64,000 bases of DNA from positions 1-64,000 of the forward strand of contig JAFRNC010000002.1 of assembly GCA_017430365.1 (NCBI GenBank), given 5' to 3'. Each line of letters starts with the position of its first letter. Position 1 is the stretch's first letter. Of this stretch, positions 24,069 through 32,606 are shown piece after piece. The notes under the pieces are model-generated. The model was not told the origin of the DNA. It worked only from the letters and a program-made list of their open reading frames with translations, and ran no database searches. Source of the DNA: Bacteroidales bacterium. GTDB taxonomy: Bacteria; Bacteroidota; Bacteroidia; Bacteroidales; UBA932. A program made the position numbers and the translations under genes.

Positions 24069-24509
24069 CTACTTGTTTCCGTTCATTCCGTTCTCTTCCG
24101 CTTCGATCTCCCTGGCCAGCATCTTCCTGCTCACGAAGAATACCACGAAGAGGGCGATGCCTACGGCCAGCAGGATTCCGCCGAGAAGAGGCAGGGACGG
24201 CAGCGCACCCAGATTCAGTTTCCACCCGAAACCGATTCCCCCCACAAGGAAAACTATGCCCAGCAGGCTGGTGACGCAAGCCCCGGTAAGGCGGCCGAGG
24301 AGTTTTTCCTTCAGGGTCCTCTGGTCAGTCTTCTGCGGTTTGAAGAAATCGGGGTCGATGGCGGCGCCCGATTCGATGGCCTTCAACATGATTTCCGCCT
24401 TTCTGTCGGTTTCATTCTTCTTGGCGCGCATGACCAGCCAGACGATCGTTACAGGCAGCACCACGCAGATAAAAATAGGAACAATGACTTCAATTCCAAA
24501 AGTATTCAT
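24069..24509 (-). CDS. DUF6249 membrane protein
   Basis: A 146-residue protein with one N-terminal helix (about 8-27), a cytoplasmic loop with acidic and basic residues (KAEIMLKAIESGAAIDPDFF), and two further helices at about 78-97 and 103-125. The pattern is that of DUF6249, often found beside ECF sigma factors in Bacteroidetes. First gene of the sigma operon. Confidence 0.8.
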   Translation of the reverse strand: MNTFGIEVIVPIFICVVLPVTIVWLVMRAKKNETDRKAEIMLKAIESGAAIDPDFFKPQKTDQRTLKEKLLGRLTGACVTSLLGIVFLVGGIGFGWKLNLGALPSLPLLGGILLAVGIALFVVFFVSRKMLAREIEAEENGMNGNK

Positions 24510-24643
24510 AACCGTATCATTTTAATTGGTTCAACATTTCCGCCTCCTGTGCGGTTTCATCTGTTAGACGTAACTGCCGGCCGAAAGGTTGGAAAATCTT
24601 TTGCGTATTTCATATTTATTTTTCAAACAACGACTATTCATTG

Positions 24644-24651
24644 TAAATTTG
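24644..24651 (+). promoter_or_regulatory. -7 box for the aldolase gene
   Basis: TAAATTTG matches TAnnTTTG, 35 bases before the start at 24687. No TTG lies at the expected upstream distance. Confidence 0.5.
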
Positions 24652-24686
24652 TACTACTTACATAACCAAAACAAGGAACAGCAACA

Positions 24687-25340
24687 ATGAAATTCTTTCT
24701 GGACACAGCAAATGTAGACGACATCAGGAAAGCGAATGACATGGGAGTCATCTGCGGCGTGACAACGAATCCTTCACTGATAGCCAAGGAAGGCCGTGAC
24801 TTCAGGCAGGTCGTGGCCGAGATAGCCTCCATCGTAGACGGCCCCATCAGCGGTGAAGTCAAGGCCACTACGACCGACGCGGATGGCATGATAAGGGAAG
24901 GACGGGAGATAGCGGCCATCCACAGGAATATGGTAGTCAAGATTCCGATGACGGTCGAAGGCCTCAAGGCATGCCACGTCCTGGCCGCCGAGGGCATCAA
25001 GGTCAACATGACGCTCATCTTCACCGCCAACCAGGCGCTCCTTGCGGCCAGGTCCGGAGCCGCGTTCGTAAGCCCGTTCGTAGGACGTCTGGACGACATC
25101 AGCGTCCGCGGGACCGACCTGATATCTGAAGTGGCCGAAATGTTCCGCCTGCACGGCATCCACACCGAAATCATCGCGGCAAGCATCCGCCACCCCATGC
25201 ACGTCACTGAATGTGCGCTCGCCGGTGCCGATATAGCGACTGTTCCATACAAGGTCATCGAGCAGATGACCCGCCATCCGCTGACTGACCAGGGCATAGA
25301 AAAATTCCGTAAAGATTACGAAGCGGTATTCGGAAAATAG
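24687..25340 (+). CDS. fsa: fructose-6-phosphate aldolase / small transaldolase
   Basis: A 217-residue TIM-barrel enzyme of the TalC/FSA subfamily, opening [18 protein letters not shown] and carrying [13 protein letters not shown]. The Schiff-base lysine is Lys85 in VVKIPMT, the same number as in E. coli FSA. FSA cleaves fructose-6-phosphate to dihydroxyacetone and glyceraldehyde-3-phosphate; close homologues act as transaldolases, and the two activities cannot be separated by eye. Confidence 0.92.
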   Translation: MKFFLDTANVDDIRKANDMGVICGVTTNPSLIAKEGRDFRQVVAEIASIVDGPISGEVKATTTDADGMIREGREIAAIHRNMVVKIPMTVEGLKACHVLAAEGIKVNMTLIFTANQALLAARSGAAFVSPFVGRLDDISVRGTDLISEVAEMFRLHGIHTEIIAASIRHPMHVTECALAGADIATVPYKVIEQMTRHPLTDQGIEKFRKDYEAVFGK

Positions 25341-25365
25341 CCCGGCAACAAAACCGGAAGGCTAT

Positions 25366-25395
25366 TTGAAAAATGGCTTTATTTCGTTAACTTTG
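25366..25395 (+). promoter_or_regulatory. promoter of the indolepyruvate oxidoreductase operon
   Basis: TTG at 25366-25368, a 19-base spacer, then TAACTTTG at 25388-25395: an exact Bacteroidetes promoter. The -7 box lies inside the left arm of a long inverted repeat. Confidence 0.8.
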
Positions 25396-25427
25396 TTGGA
25401 TAGAATCAGAAACAAGTTAACGAAATA
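25380..25427 (+). promoter_or_regulatory. 14-bp inverted repeat spanning promoter and start codon, probable operator
   Basis: TATTTCGTTAACTT at 25380-25393 is repeated inverted as AAGTTAACGAAATA at 25414-25427, with 20 bases between. The left arm covers the -7 box and the right arm ends on the A of the iorA start codon. Each arm contains the palindrome GTTAAC. This suits a regulator binding two sites about three helical turns apart. Confidence 0.6.
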
Positions 25428-27022
25428 TGGCTGACAAACAACTTCTCCTGGGAGATGAAGCCGTGGCGCTGGGTGCACTGCATGCCGGCCTCAGCGGCGT
25501 ATATGCCTACCCCGGCACTCCCTCTACTGAAATAACCGAGTATATCCAGGGCCATCCCCTGACCCGGGAACGCCATGTGCACGACCATTGGACGGCCAAT
25601 GAAAAGACCGCCATGGAAGGCGCACTCGGCATGTCCTATGCCGGCAAACGCGCCCTGGTGTGCATGAAACATGTGGGGATGAATGTCTGCGCCGACCCGC
25701 TCATGGGCTCTGCCATGACCGGTGCCAACGGAGGACTCGTAGTCGCCGCCTGCGACGACCCGTCGATGCACAGTTCGCAGAACGAGCAGGACTCCCGCTT
25801 CTGGGGAACTTTCGGCATGATGCCGGTTTTCGAGCCGTCCAACCAGCAGGAGGCCTACGATATGACGCGTGCCGCATATGACTATTCCGAAGAGAACGGC
25901 ATCCCTGTGATCATGCGCCTCACCACCCGCATGGCCCACTCCCGCGCGGTGGTCACGCCCGATGACGAGATCCGCCCGCAGAACGAACTCCACTATCCTG
26001 AACATCCCAAGCGCTGGGTCACCCTGCCCGTGAACGCCCGCGTCCGCAACCGCGAACTAATAAAGCTCTACGCGAAATGTGAAGAAGACGCCGCCAAGTC
26101 CAGGTTCAACAGCCTGACCGACGGTCCCGACCATTCCAAGGGCATTATCGCCTGCGGCATCGCATACAATTACCTGATGGAGAACTATCCGGACGGCTGT
26201 CCCTATCCCGTCCTCAAGGTATCACAGTATCCCTTCCCGCGTGAACTCGCCCTCACCCTGGCGGCCATGGTTCCGACCATCCTGGTTCTCGAAGAGGGAC
26301 AGCCCCTCGTGGAAAACCAGTTGCGCGGAGTATTCCCCTCCAAGATCAAGATAGTCGGCAGGATCGACAACACAGTCGTCCGGGACGGCGAACTCTCGCC
26401 CGACGACGTACGCAAGGCCCTCGGCCTTCCCGCCCTGCCCACCTTCGCCCCCAGCCAGGTTCTCGCACCGCGTCCGCCGGCTCTCTGCATGGGCTGCGGC
26501 CACCGCGATTTCTACACAGCCCTCAACAACGTCCTGAAGAAAGACTACCCTACAGCCCGCGTATTCAGCGACATCGGATGCTACACTCTCGGATACATGG
26601 CTCCCTTCAACGCCATCCACACATGCGTGGAGATGGGCGCCTCGTTCACGATGGCACAAGGCGCCGCATACAGCGGCACCTGGCCCGCTGTCGGGGTATT
26701 GGGTGATTCGACATTCACCCACAGCGGCATGACCGGCCTGCTCGACGCCGTCAACGCTGACGCAGACGTCGTTCTCTGCATCTCCGACAACCTTACCACC
26801 GCCATGACGGGCGGACAGGATTCCGCTGGAACGGGCCGTATCGAAGCCATCTGCGCCGGCCTCGGCGTAGATCCGGCCCACATCCGCACGATCGTCCCCC
26901 TGCCGAAGAACTATCCCGACATGGAAAAAGTGATCCGCGAGGAAATCGAATACCACGGCGTCTCCGTGATCGTGTGCCGCCGCGAATGCATCCAAACAGC
27001 CAGAAGACACGCAAAGAAATAA
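25427..27022 (+). CDS. iorA: indolepyruvate ferredoxin oxidoreductase, alpha subunit
   Basis: A 531-residue thiamine-pyrophosphate enzyme that oxidatively decarboxylates arylpyruvates to aryl-acetyl-CoA, reducing ferredoxin. The N-terminal half (LLGDEAVALGALHAGLSGVY) is the pyrimidine-binding domain. The C-terminal half holds CMGCGHRDFYTAL and the TPP/Mg motif GDSTFTHSG...ISDN near 425-455. It ends soon after VIVCRREC and lacks the C-terminal 4Fe-4S domain of archaeal IorA, so electrons must pass through a separate protein. Followed 4 bases later by iorB. Confidence 0.92.
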   Translation: MADKQLLLGDEAVALGALHAGLSGVYAYPGTPSTEITEYIQGHPLTRERHVHDHWTANEKTAMEGALGMSYAGKRALVCMKHVGMNVCADPLMGSAMTGANGGLVVAACDDPSMHSSQNEQDSRFWGTFGMMPVFEPSNQQEAYDMTRAAYDYSEENGIPVIMRLTTRMAHSRAVVTPDDEIRPQNELHYPEHPKRWVTLPVNARVRNRELIKLYAKCEEDAAKSRFNSLTDGPDHSKGIIACGIAYNYLMENYPDGCPYPVLKVSQYPFPRELALTLAAMVPTILVLEEGQPLVENQLRGVFPSKIKIVGRIDNTVVRDGELSPDDVRKALGLPALPTFAPSQVLAPRPPALCMGCGHRDFYTALNNVLKKDYPTARVFSDIGCYTLGYMAPFNAIHTCVEMGASFTMAQGAAYSGTWPAVGVLGDSTFTHSGMTGLLDAVNADADVVLCISDNLTTAMTGGQDSAGTGRIEAICAGLGVDPAHIRTIVPLPKNYPDMEKVIREEIEYHGVSVIVCRRECIQTARRHAKK

Positions 27023-27026
27023 GACA

Positions 27027-27605
27027 ATGAAACAAGATATCATTCTCGCCGGCGTGGGAGGACAGGGCATCCTCTCCATCGCCACGGTCATCGGTTCCGC
27101 AGCACTTGAACAGGGACTGCACCTCAAACAGGCCGAAGTTCACGGCATGAGCCAGAGAGGCGGCGACGTCCAGTCCAACCTCCGCCTGTCTTCCGACCCC
27201 ATACACAGCGACCTCATCCCCCGCGGCGCGGCCGACCTCATCGTTTCCCTCGAGCCGATGGAGGCACTCCGCTATGTGCCTTACCTCGCGCCTCAGGGCT
27301 GGATCATCACCAATACCGTACCTTTCGTCAACATCCCGGATTATCCGCCGATGGAGAGCGTGATGGCCGAACTCGACAAACTTCCGCGCGTCATCGCCAT
27401 AGAAGTGGACGCCATTGCCAAGGAAGTCGGTTCGCCGCGCAGCGCCAACATGGTGCTCCTGGGCGCCACCGCCGCAGTGCTGGGAATCCTCGAGCCCGAT
27501 AAGCTCCGCGACGGCATCCGCCGCATCTTCGGCCGGAAGGGAGAGGAGATCGTGGAAGCCAATATCAAAGCTTTCGATGCGGGTCTTGCCTCAGCCAAAA
27601 AGTAA
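27027..27605 (+). CDS. iorB: indolepyruvate ferredoxin oxidoreductase, beta subunit
   Basis: A 192-residue gamma-type subunit of the 2-oxoacid oxidoreductase family. It opens MKQDIILAGVGGQGILSIA, the family's glycine-rich start, then HGMSQRGGDVQSNLR, and NMVLLGATAAVLG. It pairs with IorA just upstream and precedes the CoA transferase by 6 bases. Confidence 0.92.
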   Translation: MKQDIILAGVGGQGILSIATVIGSAALEQGLHLKQAEVHGMSQRGGDVQSNLRLSSDPIHSDLIPRGAADLIVSLEPMEALRYVPYLAPQGWIITNTVPFVNIPDYPPMESVMAELDKLPRVIAIEVDAIAKEVGSPRSANMVLLGATAAVLGILEPDKLRDGIRRIFGRKGEEIVEANIKAFDAGLASAKK

Positions 27606-27611
27606 GCGCCT

Positions 27612-28904
27612 ATGAAGTACATGACTGCCGACGAGGCCGTCCGGCTCGTCAAAAGCGGCGACACCATATGCTGCCAGGGCAGCACTTCCGTACCTGTGAT
27701 ATTGCAGGAAGCCCTCGCGCGCAGGGCTGACGAACTGCGAGATGTACAGATCGTATCGGGCTTCAACATCACGGAGGGCCCCGCCCCGTTCTGCAAACCC
27801 GAGTACAAGGATTCTTTCCTGGTCAACAGCATCTTCCTCTGCGCCGACCAGCGCAAACATGTGGCCGAAGGTTACGGCTCCCTGACACCCTGCTTCCTGA
27901 GCGAAGTTCCGGCGCTATTCCGCAACGGAGAACTCCCGATCGACGTGGCGTTCATCAACTGTTCGCTCCCTGACGAAAACGGATACTGCAGCTACGGCAT
28001 AGGCTGCGACATTTCGGTCGCGGGAGTCGAATGCGCCAAGGTCGTGATCGCACAGGTGAACGAGGCCATCCCCTACCTCTACGGCGGCTGCCTTATACAT
28101 GAATCCAAGATCACTGCGGCTGTCCGCTGCAACGTCCCGCCCATCGCGATGCAGTTCGGCGAGCCCACAGAAATAGAGAAGGCCATCGGCGCCAACGTCG
28201 CGGCCGAGATCCCCGACGGCGCCTGCCTGCAGATCGGAGTGGGAGGCATCCCGAACGCCATCCTCAACGGCATCAAGCATCACAAGCACCTCGGCCTGCA
28301 CACCGAGGCGATGACAGACGGCGTGATACGCCTGATGAAAGAGGGCGTCATAGACAATTCCCTCAAGAAAGTCCACCCGGGCGTCAGCATCGCAGCCCTC
28401 GCCCTGGGCTCCAAGGAGATGTACGAATTCATCGACCACAACAAGACGATGGAATTCTACGACGTGGCCTACACCAACAACCCGTTCCTGATTGCACAGA
28501 ATCCCAAGGCCTGCGCCATCAACTCCGCCCTCGAGGTGGATCTGACCGGCCAGGTCTGCGCCGATTCCATAGGAGAGATGATCTTCTCGGGCGTCGGCGG
28601 ACAGCACGACTTCATGTACGGATGCTCGCTGTCTGAAGGCGGCAAGTGTTTCATCGCACTGCCTTCACGCACGAACAAGGGAAAGGGAAAGATCGTCCCG
28701 ACGCTCACCCCCGGCGCCGGCGTAGTTACCACCCGCTTCCAGACGCAGTATGTGGCGACGGAATGGGGAATCGCCTACCTGAGGGGCAAGAACCTCGCCC
28801 AGCGGGCAAAGGCGCTTATCGCCATCGCCCATCCCGACGACCGCGAGGAACTTGAGAAGGCCGCATGCAAACGTTTCGGTTATAGTTTCCTGAGACTCAA
28901 ATAA
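27612..28904 (+). CDS. acetyl-CoA hydrolase/transferase family CoA transferase
   Basis: A 430-residue class I CoA transferase. It has GDTICCQGSTSVPVIL near the start, the substrate-loop motif LQIGVGGIPNAIL near 215, and the catalytic Glu232 in HTEAMTDG. C-terminal residues VVTTRFQTQYVATEWGIAYL match the family. Being third in the ior operon, it probably moves CoA from aryl-acetyl-CoA to acetate, saving the thioester energy as acetyl-CoA; succinyl- or butyryl-CoA:acetate transfer is the alternative. Confidence 0.9.
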   Translation: MKYMTADEAVRLVKSGDTICCQGSTSVPVILQEALARRADELRDVQIVSGFNITEGPAPFCKPEYKDSFLVNSIFLCADQRKHVAEGYGSLTPCFLSEVPALFRNGELPIDVAFINCSLPDENGYCSYGIGCDISVAGVECAKVVIAQVNEAIPYLYGGCLIHESKITAAVRCNVPPIAMQFGEPTEIEKAIGANVAAEIPDGACLQIGVGGIPNAILNGIKHHKHLGLHTEAMTDGVIRLMKEGVIDNSLKKVHPGVSIAALALGSKEMYEFIDHNKTMEFYDVAYTNNPFLIAQNPKACAINSALEVDLTGQVCADSIGEMIFSGVGGQHDFMYGCSLSEGGKCFIALPSRTNKGKGKIVPTLTPGAGVVTTRFQTQYVATEWGIAYLRGKNLAQRAKALIAIAHPDDREELEKAACKRFGYSFLRLK

Positions 28905-28912
28905 CACAGGCC

Positions 28913-29563
28913 ATGGATACAATTGTTGAAAATGAAATCCTCCAGCTGGTAATACGCCTGGCCGTGGCAGCAGCGCTTGGCGCCGCCATCGGCTATGAAC
29001 GCGAATTCCGTGGAAAGGGAGCGGGAGTGCGCACGCATATGCTCGTTGCCATAGGCGCCTGTCTCTTCATGATGATCTCCAAATACGGTTTTGGAGATTC
29101 AGCGCGTTTCGACGCAGCACGTGTCGCTGCAGGCGTGGTTTCCGGCATCGGTTTCCTCGGTGGCGGTCTCATCATCAAGAGCAAGTCGAACGTCATCACC
29201 GGCCTCACCACGGCAGCCGGACTCTGGGTCACGGCAGCCATCGGCCTCGGGGCAGGAAGCGGAATGGTCCTGATGGCCGCCATTTGTGCGGTACTGGTAA
29301 TTATCGGTACGGAGATACTCAACCTCTGCCATTTCCGCCTGGGTTACCATCAAGTCACGGCGACTTTCTCTTCCGATGACGTGAAAGCCATCGAAGAAGC
29401 CGTCAAGCAGATGGGAAAGGATGTGAACCACCTATCGTTCTCCAAACAGGCAGGACGCTGCAAGGCAGAGATGATGCTCCGTGTCTCCAAGAAGGAGAAG
29501 CCGCTCGAACTGCTCAAACGCCTTTCTTCTTTCCCGGGCGTGGAATTGGAAAGCGTGGAGTAA
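28913..29563 (+). CDS. MgtC/SapB family membrane protein
   Basis: A 216-residue protein with five hydrophobic segments in residues 10-140, including the family signature GAAIGYEREFRGKGAGVRTH and FLGGGLIIKSKSNVITGLTTA. A C-terminal ACT-like soluble domain (about 150-216) follows. MgtC proteins adapt cells to low Mg2+ and modulate ATP synthase in other bacteria. It begins 9 bases after the CoA transferase and may be the last gene of that operon. Confidence 0.9.
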   Translation: MDTIVENEILQLVIRLAVAAALGAAIGYEREFRGKGAGVRTHMLVAIGACLFMMISKYGFGDSARFDAARVAAGVVSGIGFLGGGLIIKSKSNVITGLTTAAGLWVTAAIGLGAGSGMVLMAAICAVLVIIGTEILNLCHFRLGYHQVTATFSSDDVKAIEEAVKQMGKDVNHLSFSKQAGRCKAEMMLRVSKKEKPLELLKRLSSFPGVELESVE

Positions 29564-29566
29564 GAT

Positions 29567-31027
29567 TTACTCTTTCCAGAGAACAGACTGGACCGCCTGC
29601 GGGGGAACCTTGCAGGTAATGGATTTTTTGTCCGTCGTAAAGACGACTTTTGCCTCTACCTGATTCTCGTTCAGCAGCAGGAACGCGTACGAACCGTCGG
29701 GATTGCGGTACCATTGGTACGTAAGTCCGCGGTTCGTGTATCCTTTCGTCCCGAGGCGGACGGCGCCGGGCTGCAGCACCTTCGAGCAATGCGCCACCTG
29801 GTAGTAATGGGAGTTGCGCGTGATCGAGGAGTATGAGTAGGATGAAGACGATATCGTGACACCGCCGTAGCAGGTGTTGCATCCGCCGGGACGGTTCGGG
29901 CCTTTCTTGTCGTCGAGCATGAGGTTCCACAGGGTAACCCCTTTCCCATAGCGTCCGAGAGTTCCGAGGAATATTTCACGGAAATCGTCGATCAGGCACT
30001 TCTCGTAACTGTAGTTCCAGGTACCGATGGATGCTTCGGTGAAATAAATATCCTTGCCGGGGAACTGCTCATGCACCCTGTCGAGCGTCGTGACGCTGCC
30101 GCCGTAATTGTGCCAGGCGGAACCTGCCACGTAGCGTGCTGTGGCGGGATCCTCCATGATATGGAGAGGATAATCGACCTGTGATGCTATATTGTCGAAA
30201 TTGTAATTATGGTCGAAGAGCAGGATCTTGGTCTTCAGGCCGGCCTCCGCAAAGGCAGGGCCCACGGCGTCGCGTATGAAGTCGCGCTGCTCTTCCCAGG
30301 ACATATAGAGCGACATCGAATTGCCGCGGTTCAGAGGCTCGTTCTGGAGAGTTACGGCGTATATGGGATAGCCGCGCTTTTCCATCTCCTTGATCCAGAG
30401 GACGAAATAGTTGGCATATTCCTGATAGCATACGGGATTCAGGCGCCCTGAGGTCCAGCTGTCGAACGGGGTCTTGCCGTTGTCATCCATCTTCATCCAT
30501 TTCGGGCAGCTCCAGGGCGAAGCTATGATCTTCACGTCAGGGTTGATTGCGTAGATCTCGTCGAGTATGGGAAACAGGTACTGGACGTCCAGCGGATGCA
30601 CGGCAAAATTCTCCAGACCCTGCTTGTCACACCACGTGAATTCGTCCAGAGAAAAATCCGAGCCCCCTATGCAGATGCGGATCAGTGAGGACCCCAATCC
30701 CTTCTCACGGCTGAATATTTCCGTCAGGAACTGATTGCGGTCAGCCTCCGGCATACGCAGCAGATTGAAGCAGCTGGACTGGGTGACGGCGAAACCGAAT
30801 CCGTCCACAGTCTGGAAGGTCTCTCCAGTCAGTGCCACGCTGAAGTCGCCGTTGTCCGGAGCACCCGCTTTCAAAGTGCTTTCATGGAAACGCAGCGTAG
30901 CCGTATTGGTCGTATAAACTGATGCATCCGCGCCTTCGGAAGAAGGGACTTCGGGGTCGGATGCGGAAGGACATGCCGAAGCGGTGAAAAGCGTTGCCAG
31001 GAGAAGGAGGAAAGAGGGAAATCGCAT
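29567..31027 (-). CDS. GH30-family glycoside hydrolase lipoprotein
   Basis: A 486-residue exported enzyme with signal and lipobox-like LFTASACPS. The GH30 (beta/alpha)8 barrel plus beta domain covers about 45-486. The acid/base Glu230 is in TLQNEP and the nucleophile Glu331 in YFTEAS; LIRICIGGSDFSLDEF is the usual GH30 substrate-cleft segment. In a locus with GH16 and GH3 it most likely cuts beta-1,6-glucosidic links of laminarin-type glucans; glucosylceramidase-like activity is the alternative. Its start overlaps the CotH stop by one base (TAATG). Confidence 0.9.
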   Translation of the reverse strand: MRFPSFLLLLATLFTASACPSASDPEVPSSEGADASVYTTNTATLRFHESTLKAGAPDNGDFSVALTGETFQTVDGFGFAVTQSSCFNLLRMPEADRNQFLTEIFSREKGLGSSLIRICIGGSDFSLDEFTWCDKQGLENFAVHPLDVQYLFPILDEIYAINPDVKIIASPWSCPKWMKMDDNGKTPFDSWTSGRLNPVCYQEYANYFVLWIKEMEKRGYPIYAVTLQNEPLNRGNSMSLYMSWEEQRDFIRDAVGPAFAEAGLKTKILLFDHNYNFDNIASQVDYPLHIMEDPATARYVAGSAWHNYGGSVTTLDRVHEQFPGKDIYFTEASIGTWNYSYEKCLIDDFREIFLGTLGRYGKGVTLWNLMLDDKKGPNRPGGCNTCYGGVTISSSSYSYSSITRNSHYYQVAHCSKVLQPGAVRLGTKGYTNRGLTYQWYRNPDGSYAFLLLNENQVEAKVVFTTDKKSITCKVPPQAVQSVLWKE

Positions 31028-32601
31028 TATTTAAGGCTGTTTTCTATCACGGTCAGGCGCTCCTCGTAGATTGACCTTATACGGGCTACGGCATCGTGAT
31101 AAGTCATGTTCTCATCGCCGTTGATTATACGGCCTCCGTTCATCGAGGCATCCTGGGCCGGGTTCCACTTCTTGAAATTCTCCACTGCGGAGAGTTCCAG
31201 CATCTTTTCAGTCTCATCGATGAAAGCGGGAATTGTCCGCAGCTGCGGCTGAAGTTCCTGGAAACGGTCCCGCACGCGGGCCACGAATGCAGGGTCCTCG
31301 AAAAGACGGGCATACCAGCAGGCTCCGCGGTTTATCAGGCCGGTACGTGCCTGGGGGGATGTATTGTAGGAAAGGATACCCCAGTCAAAGTCCCAGCAGG
31401 GACCGGCCTTGATCTTCCCCTCACGCTCGAAATGATAGAACACGCTGCCGGGATTGCCGAGTTCATGGTTGCCCATCACCTCGAATACTATCCAGTAGTC
31501 TACGAAAGAATCGACGTCGATGTAGGCGGCATATCCTTTTTCCGGATCGCGGAAATCGGGACCATATATGACTGAAGCCACCTTGCTGATATAGTCCTTG
31601 GCATACTGGACCTGGTCGGGAGTGATCTCGTCGGTATCGGGATGTTTGATGCCGAACGGGATTCCGCTGCCGAACTGGACGCATTTGCCGTGCCTGTCAG
31701 TCCACTGTATCTCGTTATCGTAGTGGAAGTCCGACTCGATCAGATACCCGTCCTTGAGATTTACCCGGTTTTTGTCCACACGCACCTGCTCGATGAGCAG
31801 GTAGTTGCCCTGATGTACCCCGTTCAGCACGAGTTCCACGCTCCTGCAGCGCGGAGTCCACTCCAGCGATGTCATCGACGAGACCTTCATGGATATGATG
31901 TTGCGCATCATGGTGCGGTCCATGAAATTGGCAAGGAGCACCCAGCGCTTGTGGGCTGGATAACCGAAGAAAGAGATCTTAGAATCGAATTTGAGAAGAT
32001 AGGGCTTCTTGGGCCAGCTCCATGTGGTGTTGCCGCGGCCGCGTACGTTGCACGCGGCCGGCTCGGTCACGCTTCCCCCATCCTCGAGGGCGACCGTAGC
32101 CTTTACATATTGCTCTTTGGATACGATCTGCGCACCGTTCTGGGTGTCGAGATAAAGGACAGGAAGCCCGGTCTTGCGGGCCTTGCCCTGAGGACCTGCG
32201 AACTCGCCGATGCAAAGGAACACCTGGGAGAGCTTGAAATGTCCTTCCGGCATCCTGACCCCAATACATACTTCTGAAACATAATCGTCGTGCAGGCCCG
32301 TGTCGGTGACTGTGGCGCGGTAGCGTCCTGGCTCAGTGTCCTTCTCGACCCGGACCAGCTTGAAATCCTGCGAAGCGAGGAACTGCCCTTTCGCGAGATA
32401 GAGGGCGACATCTTTAACGGGGTCGAAACGATAATCAGGCTCATCAACCGTGAATATCAATTCCGCAGTACCCGAAAATGGCAGGACAAGCGTATCCAGA
32501 CCGACATTTACGGAACGCAACTCTGCTTTCGGCCCGTTGAAACAGGAGACCGAAAGCAGAATCACGAACACCGAAACAATTAACCTAAAAAAATGTTTCA
32601 T
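31027..32601 (-). CDS. CotH kinase-family lipoprotein
   Basis: A 524-residue protein with a lipoprotein signal ending SVSCFNG. An N-terminal beta domain (about 30-150) precedes a CotH-type atypical protein kinase domain (about 160-520). Seen are RGRGNTTWSWPKKPYLLKF, NFMDRTMMRN, LVLNGVHQGNYLLIEQV and the metal-binding GPCWDFDWG near 400. CotH proteins phosphorylate other exported proteins in Bacillus. Its place between GH30 and GH3 genes, with one-base and 5-base spacing, shows it is part of the polysaccharide locus. The target is unknown. Confidence 0.88.
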   Translation of the reverse strand: MKHFFRLIVSVFVILLSVSCFNGPKAELRSVNVGLDTLVLPFSGTAELIFTVDEPDYRFDPVKDVALYLAKGQFLASQDFKLVRVEKDTEPGRYRATVTDTGLHDDYVSEVCIGVRMPEGHFKLSQVFLCIGEFAGPQGKARKTGLPVLYLDTQNGAQIVSKEQYVKATVALEDGGSVTEPAACNVRGRGNTTWSWPKKPYLLKFDSKISFFGYPAHKRWVLLANFMDRTMMRNIISMKVSSMTSLEWTPRCRSVELVLNGVHQGNYLLIEQVRVDKNRVNLKDGYLIESDFHYDNEIQWTDRHGKCVQFGSGIPFGIKHPDTDEITPDQVQYAKDYISKVASVIYGPDFRDPEKGYAAYIDVDSFVDYWIVFEVMGNHELGNPGSVFYHFEREGKIKAGPCWDFDWGILSYNTSPQARTGLINRGACWYARLFEDPAFVARVRDRFQELQPQLRTIPAFIDETEKMLELSAVENFKKWNPAQDASMNGGRIINGDENMTYHDAVARIRSIYEERLTVIENSLK

Positions 32602-32606
32602 AAGTT

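Noticed and set aside
25336..25368. Hairpin after the aldolase gene as a terminator
   Set aside because: AATAGCC pairs with GGCTATT, but no T tract follows and the right arm runs into the next promoter's TTG; too weak to list.
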